From Pseudomonas palmensis (GTDB taxonomy: Bacteria; Pseudomonadota; Gammaproteobacteria; Pseudomonadales; Pseudomonadaceae): a stretch of DNA of 64,000 nucleotides. The stretch's first letter is position 1; each line of letters opens with the position of its first letter. This document shows, piece after piece, positions 60,734-64,000 of this stretch. The notes beneath the pieces are model-generated. The model did not search any database and was not told the origin of the DNA. It saw only the letters and a list, made by a program, of their open reading frames with translations. The stretch spans positions 30,257 through 94,256 of the forward strand of contig NZ_JAFKEC010000017.1 in assembly GCF_017848315.1 (NCBI RefSeq), written 5' to 3'. A program made the translations under genes and the position numbers.

Positions 60734-61870
60734 ATGACGATACGGCTGGTCAGACTGCTGGTCATGGGCGGGGCCGCGCTGCTCGCATCCTGTGCGCTGT
60801 TCAACCCTTATGTGCAGAGTATCGCGCCTGAAACAAAGACTGCCACTGGCTCGCAACTGGCCAGCAAGATCCGCATGGAGCTCCAGGGCAAGACCAACGG
60901 ATTGGCCTACTGGCAGTCGGGATCGTCATTGGCGCTGGCAGGTGCGCTGGGTCTTGGGGGCTACAAGGCCGTCACTGCAGGCAACGGTCACCAGGTGGCA
61001 GCGCTTGCGGCTGGCAGTGCATCGCTCTATGGTTTTTCCGCTGCGCAGTACAAACCCACCAGAGAGCAGCTTTATCACCGTGGCGTGCAAGCGGTGATGT
61101 GTGTCGAGTCGATATACGAGCGGGCCAGCCTGGAGGAGGGTAACGAGCTGATAAGGCGCATCGCCCAGCTGAAGGCTGGCTCTGGAGCCGTGTCGATTAC
61201 CAATGCCTACTCGTTGTATGGCGCGATTTCCAGGGCGAAGGCATTCGACAGGGTGTACAAGGAGAAACTGGTCGAAATCGTCGCGGCGCTCAATAACTAC
61301 CTGGCTGCATTGCAGCCTGCCCCTGAGGTGACGTACCGGATCATCTCCGACGCGATCGGGTCACGGCCGGTTCCCCCGCCGGACGGCACGAAGAACGCGT
61401 GGTCAGCCGGCCTGGCGCCTATTTCCATCAATGGACGTTTCAATGCCCAGCAGCAGCTCCAGGCGGCCTTGCTGGCCGATGAGGCCAATGAATGGATTGC
61501 GCGCATCTACACCACTGCACCGGGCTTTGACAGTGATGCTCCCGGTTGCAACCCGTTTCAGGGGCAAGTGCCCTCGATCAAAGGGCTGCCATCCGGATCC
61601 ACACTGGACATGGTGGCAGGCGGGCAGGAGCGCTTTCTGATCCTGAACTCCTCCGGCGACCTGCGCATCACCTACGCAACCCAGGACTCATCCGATCAGG
61701 GCGCTGCCGAAATCAGAGTGATTACTGAAAACAGAAGCTACTGGGTGGAGGTCAAGGCGCTCAGGCAGACCCAGAAACCGCTGAAGGCCTATCTGACGGA
61801 TAGCCAGAAGGGCGAAGTCACCATCGACTTCTACATCAGTATCTCCGCCGCTCCTGCGGCTGGTCCTTGA
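60734..61870 (+). CDS. Lipoprotein of unknown function, partner of the GH75-like gene
   Basis: 378 residues. Signal peptide with lipobox LASC (Cys20) and Ala at +2, so outer-membrane or periplasmic lipoprotein. A Gly/Ala-rich hydrophobic segment (about 60-100: SSLALAGALGLGGYKAV...AALAAGSASLYGF) might insert into or associate with a membrane. The rest shows no family I recognise. It precedes the GH75-like gene by 16 bp and is divergent from the nitrilase-like gene across 188 bp. Codon use is somewhat less biased than in the housekeeping genes. Confidence 0.7.
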   Translation: MTIRLVRLLVMGGAALLASCALFNPYVQSIAPETKTATGSQLASKIRMELQGKTNGLAYWQSGSSLALAGALGLGGYKAVTAGNGHQVAALAAGSASLYGFSAAQYKPTREQLYHRGVQAVMCVESIYERASLEEGNELIRRIAQLKAGSGAVSITNAYSLYGAISRAKAFDRVYKEKLVEIVAALNNYLAALQPAPEVTYRIISDAIGSRPVPPPDGTKNAWSAGLAPISINGRFNAQQQLQAALLADEANEWIARIYTTAPGFDSDAPGCNPFQGQVPSIKGLPSGSTLDMVAGGQERFLILNSSGDLRITYATQDSSDQGAAEIRVITENRSYWVEVKALRQTQKPLKAYLTDSQKGEVTIDFYISISAAPAAGP

Positions 61871-61886
61871 GCTGGGGGGGTCGAGA

Positions 61887-62939
61887 ATGTCTGGCGCAAC
61901 GGTACTGTCCGGGCTTGCTGCGGGCTTTCTGCTCGCCGCGTCAATGGCTTCAGGCGCCGAGGATTGCGGTACGCCTGGCACACTGACCAGCAGCAAGGGT
62001 GATTCCCGAGTGTTGGTGACGCGAGTGTTCAAGGATGGCTCGATCGCCGTGCGTGCGCGGCTGGCAGTGAATCCGGATGGTGGCAAGGGCGCCTACACCG
62101 TTGGCGATCATGGGTTCACCTATATCGCCAACGGCCTTTCGATCATGCGCAAAGGTGTCCCCTATCGATGCGACCTTGATTGCCGAAACGCTTTTCTGAA
62201 GGCGGAACTCAAAGGGTTTGCCGAGCACACGCCCGAGTTCTGCGTGTATGCCATGGAAGTCGAGCCCTTTGCGCCAGGGCAGGCCAGAACATCCTGCGGC
62301 AATGGGCGCTACCTCATCGGAAATGGCAAGGGCCGCCTGCGCAAGGGGCCGCTGCTTGACACCGTGAGCGGCGCCACGGTGCAGAGCTATGTTTCCACCA
62401 CCTCATTGCGCCACAAGGTGGATGGCCAGGTGCAACCTCTGGACTCCGAGACACTGCCCATAGCGGTGGCCGCCAAGGCGAGCATGCTGGGATCGATCGT
62501 CTGGGTCGCAGGCAAGGGCCTGCACGGCACGTTCGCGCTTGTGGGCGAAAGCGGGCCGGCTTTTGGCGAAGGCTCAATCGCGCTGCACCAGTTGTTGCAC
62601 ACCAATGCAATCACCGCACAGGCATCCGGCCCTATCCCTGTGGGGCAGCGCTGCAGCGCTGTCGAGTCAGGCCTGACGCCCCCTTTTCGGTCGTCCCCGG
62701 ACAAACCAGGGGACGGCTGCCGGAGAGGGCGAGCAGCCAGCAGCGCCAGCGATATCCGTGCCTACAACGGTATCAGCGAGCCAGTCGATTTCGTCGTGCT
62801 TGGCCAGGCCGGATTTTCCCGCAAAGGCGGGTTGATCGAGCAGACGGTGACTCGGCAGTCGATCGATGAGGCGGCTGCACGAGCCGGCTATACCCAGCAG
62901 CGTATTCGTCAGATGCTGGCCTGCCTGCCGCGGTCCTGA
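61887..62939 (+). CDS. Secreted GH75 (chitosanase)-like protein
   Basis: 350 residues. Sec signal peptide (1-24, AASMASGA before EDCG). The central part shows the GH75 chitosanase pattern: YVSTTSL (168-174), LDSETLPIAV (185-194) and the FALVGESGPAFGEGSIAL block (216-233), which in GH75 carries the acidic catalytic residues. Eight cysteines (27, 95, 99, 119, 137, 256, 278, 346) fit disulfide bonding after export. Whether it hydrolyses chitosan or peptidoglycan, or only binds, cannot be told. It is probably cotranscribed with the lipoprotein gene. Confidence 0.7.
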   Translation: MSGATVLSGLAAGFLLAASMASGAEDCGTPGTLTSSKGDSRVLVTRVFKDGSIAVRARLAVNPDGGKGAYTVGDHGFTYIANGLSIMRKGVPYRCDLDCRNAFLKAELKGFAEHTPEFCVYAMEVEPFAPGQARTSCGNGRYLIGNGKGRLRKGPLLDTVSGATVQSYVSTTSLRHKVDGQVQPLDSETLPIAVAAKASMLGSIVWVAGKGLHGTFALVGESGPAFGEGSIALHQLLHTNAITAQASGPIPVGQRCSAVESGLTPPFRSSPDKPGDGCRRGRAASSASDIRAYNGISEPVDFVVLGQAGFSRKGGLIEQTVTRQSIDEAAARAGYTQQRIRQMLACLPRS

Positions 62940-62964
62940 GCCAGGTGACCGCCTACGGCTGGTC

Positions 62965-63345
62965 TCAGCCCTTGGCCGCCATGGCGGTCACTTCCACGCG
63001 CATGCCTTCAACCGCAAGGGCGGCCACGCCAACTGCGGCCCGCACTGGCCATGGTTTGGCGAAAAAGCGCTGGTACACTGCATTGAAGGCGGCGCGGTCG
63101 GCCATGTCGGTGAGGTAGATGGTCAGGTGCATGACCCTGTCCATCGAGCTGCCGGCGCGCTCCAGTGCCACCTTCAGGGCTTGCAGGGTGCATTCGCTCT
63201 GCAGGGTGATGTCGCCCAGTTCCAGGCTGCCGTCTGCCCGGGTCGGGATCTGGGTGGAGACCAGCACGCCGCCGAAACCGACAACGTCGGAGGAGATGGA
63301 GTCGGCATCGAGATCGGGAACGAAGGTGAGGTCGTGGTTGGCCAT
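62965..63345 (-). CDS. RidA (YjgF/YER057c/UK114) family protein
   Basis: 126 residues. The fold is recognised from GFGGVLVSTQIPTRADGSLELGDITLQSE, the segment VMHLTIYLTDMADRAAFNAVYQRFFAKPWPVRAAVGV with the conserved Arg, and the last motif VEVTAMA with the conserved Glu. RidA proteins hydrolyse reactive enamine/imine intermediates in the cytoplasm. It is convergent with the GH75-like gene (25 bp apart) and divergent from hcp. The start at 63345 is the ATG at the family N-terminus. Confidence 0.9.
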   Translation of the reverse strand: MANHDLTFVPDLDADSISSDVVGFGGVLVSTQIPTRADGSLELGDITLQSECTLQALKVALERAGSSMDRVMHLTIYLTDMADRAAFNAVYQRFFAKPWPVRAAVGVAALAVEGMRVEVTAMAAKG

Positions 63346-63521
63346 GGGCAGCTCTCGTTTGAGGGGGGGACAAGTTGGCCGACAGTTTACAGGGTCATGG
63401 CGCATGAGGTGCGATGGCGAGCGCATTCAGTCGTCAGTGAGTGGGTGCCTGTCGGCGACGATCGATCGGTCAGTCGACGCTCGTTTTGCCTCTTGAAATG
63501 CTCGCGGCCGATTTCCCCAAC

Positions 63522-63539
63522 TGCGCAACTTCTTGCGCA
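63522..63539 (+). promoter_or_regulatory. Palindrome TGCGCAA-N4-TTGCGCA, copy 1
   Basis: TGCGCAACTTCTTGCGCA, perfect 7-bp half-sites around CTTC. Likely binding site of a dimeric regulator, about 190 bp upstream of the -24 element of hcp. Confidence 0.65.
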
Positions 63540-63604
63540 CTCAAATGTGGATAACCCTGTGCATACATTGCTGCGGGCCATAATAAACGTGGTCTTCAGC
63601 CAAC

Positions 63605-63622
63605 TGCGCAACTTCTTGCACA
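63605..63622 (+). promoter_or_regulatory. Palindrome, copy 2 (one half-site mismatch)
   Basis: TGCGCAACTTCTTGCACA; same half-site and centre as copy 1 with a single G-to-A change in the right arm. Confidence 0.65.
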
Positions 63623-63626
63623 GTAC

Positions 63627-63644
63627 TGCGCAAGAAGTTGCGCA
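63627..63644 (+). promoter_or_regulatory. Palindrome, copy 3 (centre inverted)
   Basis: TGCGCAAGAAGTTGCGCA, perfect half-sites with the centre sequence in the opposite orientation. Centre to centre it is 22 bp from copy 2, about two helical turns, so two dimers would lie on one face of the DNA. Confidence 0.65.
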
Positions 63645-63728
63645 CTTTTTCGGGTTTTCTCGCGTAAAAGTGCTCAAAAAACGTACAGCAAAAACACAAG
63701 CCACTGATTAACAACAATTAAATTTCAG

Positions 63729-63745
63729 TTGGCACGGGTCTTGAA
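63729..63745 (+). promoter_or_regulatory. Sigma-54-like promoter of hcp
   Basis: TTGGCACGGGTCTTGAA matches YTGGCACG-N4-TTGCW except that the -12 dinucleotide reads GA instead of GC. Spacing between GG and GA is the correct 12 nt. hcp genes of several pseudomonads are RpoN-dependent, which supports the call, but the imperfect -12 leaves doubt. Confidence 0.6.
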
Positions 63746-63813
63746 CTGTCTCCTTGCAGCCGCACGGCATTTTTCGCCTGTCCGGCTTCACTTTTTGCAA
63801 GGAGCAAACCCCC

Positions 63814-64000
63814 ATGGCAACACCTGCCTACATGTCCGTCACCGGCACCAAACAAGGCCTGATCACCGCCGGTGCCTTCACCGCCGATTCGGTCGGCAAC
63901 ACCTACCAGGAAGGCCACGAAGACCAGGTCATGGTCCAGGGCTTCAACCACGAAGTGATCATCCCGCGCGACCCGCAGTCCGGTCAGCCGACCGGCCAGC
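63814..64000 (+). CDS. hcp: Type VI secretion tube protein Hcp, 5' part
   Basis: 62 codons visible before the right edge. The N-terminus MATPAYMSVTGTKQGLITAG, followed by YQEGHEDQVMVQGFNHEVIIPRD, is characteristic of the Hcp1-type (beta-barrel hexamer) protein that forms the inner tube of the type VI secretion system and is secreted with effectors. AAGGAG precedes the ATG by 9 nt. Whether an effector or the rest of a T6SS cluster follows lies outside the window. Confidence 0.92.
   Translation, partial: MATPAYMSVTGTKQGLITAGAFTADSVGNTYQEGHEDQVMVQGFNHEVIIPRDPQSGQPTGQ

Larger units (their letters stand above)
63346..63813 (+). other. ridA-hcp intergenic region (468 bp), regulatory
   Basis: No gene is seen. 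It contains three 18-bp palindromes (63522, 63605, 63627) and a sigma-54-like element at 63729-63745. GC content drops compared with the neighbouring genes. Confidence 0.7.

Noticed and set aside
63718..63951. Minus-strand frame across the hcp start
   Set aside because: It runs over the sigma-54-like promoter and antisense to hcp, whose product is unmistakable.

Overview
The window is chromosomal DNA of a fluorescent Pseudomonas, most likely of the P. putida group. It is GC-rich with heavy use of GTG and TTG starts. It carries the conserved Pseudomonas blocks rne-rluC, rpmF-plsX-fabDG-acpP-fabF, leuCD-leuB-asd, fimV-truA-trpF-accD-folC and cvpA-purF-metZ, together with inverted REP elements of the putida type. 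I see no prophage, insertion sequence, integrase or CRISPR array.

Layout. 1-5.1 kb: the 5' part of rne (minus strand), a 743-bp divergent leader, then rluC, a HAD phosphatase and sppA, closed by a strong terminator. 5.2-14.8 kb: maf (yceF) faces a long plus-strand block for lipid and envelope synthesis (yceD-rpmF-plsX-fabD-fabG-acpP-fabF-pabC-mltG-tmk-holB). 14.8-19 kb: tatD, a probable RgsA small RNA on the minus strand, a TetR regulator, a moaA paralogue, a DUF4823 lipoprotein, a DUF1285 protein and tRNA-Asn. 19-27 kb: aspartate/aromatic aminotransferase, SOS-controlled uvrB, an emrAB-type efflux pair and gltX. 27.3-27.9 kb: a tRNA array Ala-Glu-Ala-Glu behind a near-consensus promoter. 28-35.8 kb: a TetR-hydrolase-thioesterase-dusC group, ibpA with a sigma-32 promoter and a ROSE-like thermometer, a five-PAS GGDEF-EAL protein and a LysR regulator. 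35.9-54.3 kb: leucine and aspartate-family biosynthesis, a catalytically dead Asd paralogue, fimV, truA, trpF, accD, folC, a SPOR protein, cvpA, purF, metZ and a short-chain dehydrogenase.

54.4-64 kb is less conserved. tRNA-Val and two tRNA-Asp genes are followed by an McpS-like chemoreceptor, a DUF2242 lipoprotein, a 28-codon micro-ORF, a nitrilase-fold membrane protein that has lost its catalytic Cys and Lys and is paired with an AraC regulator, a two-gene lipoprotein plus secreted GH75-chitosanase-like module, a RidA protein, and the 5' end of an hcp gene (type VI secretion tube protein).

The most unusual signals are at the right end. Three copies of an 18-bp palindrome lie 86-208 bp upstream of a sigma-54-like -24/-12 element in front of hcp, which is the layout of an enhancer-binding-protein promoter. 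The lipoprotein/GH75-like pair lies about 0.9 kb from hcp. Other points of interest are the absence of pilZ from the tmk-holB-(pilZ)-tatD locus, an apparently leaderless yceD mRNA, and two pseudoenzymes (Asd-like and nitrilase-like).
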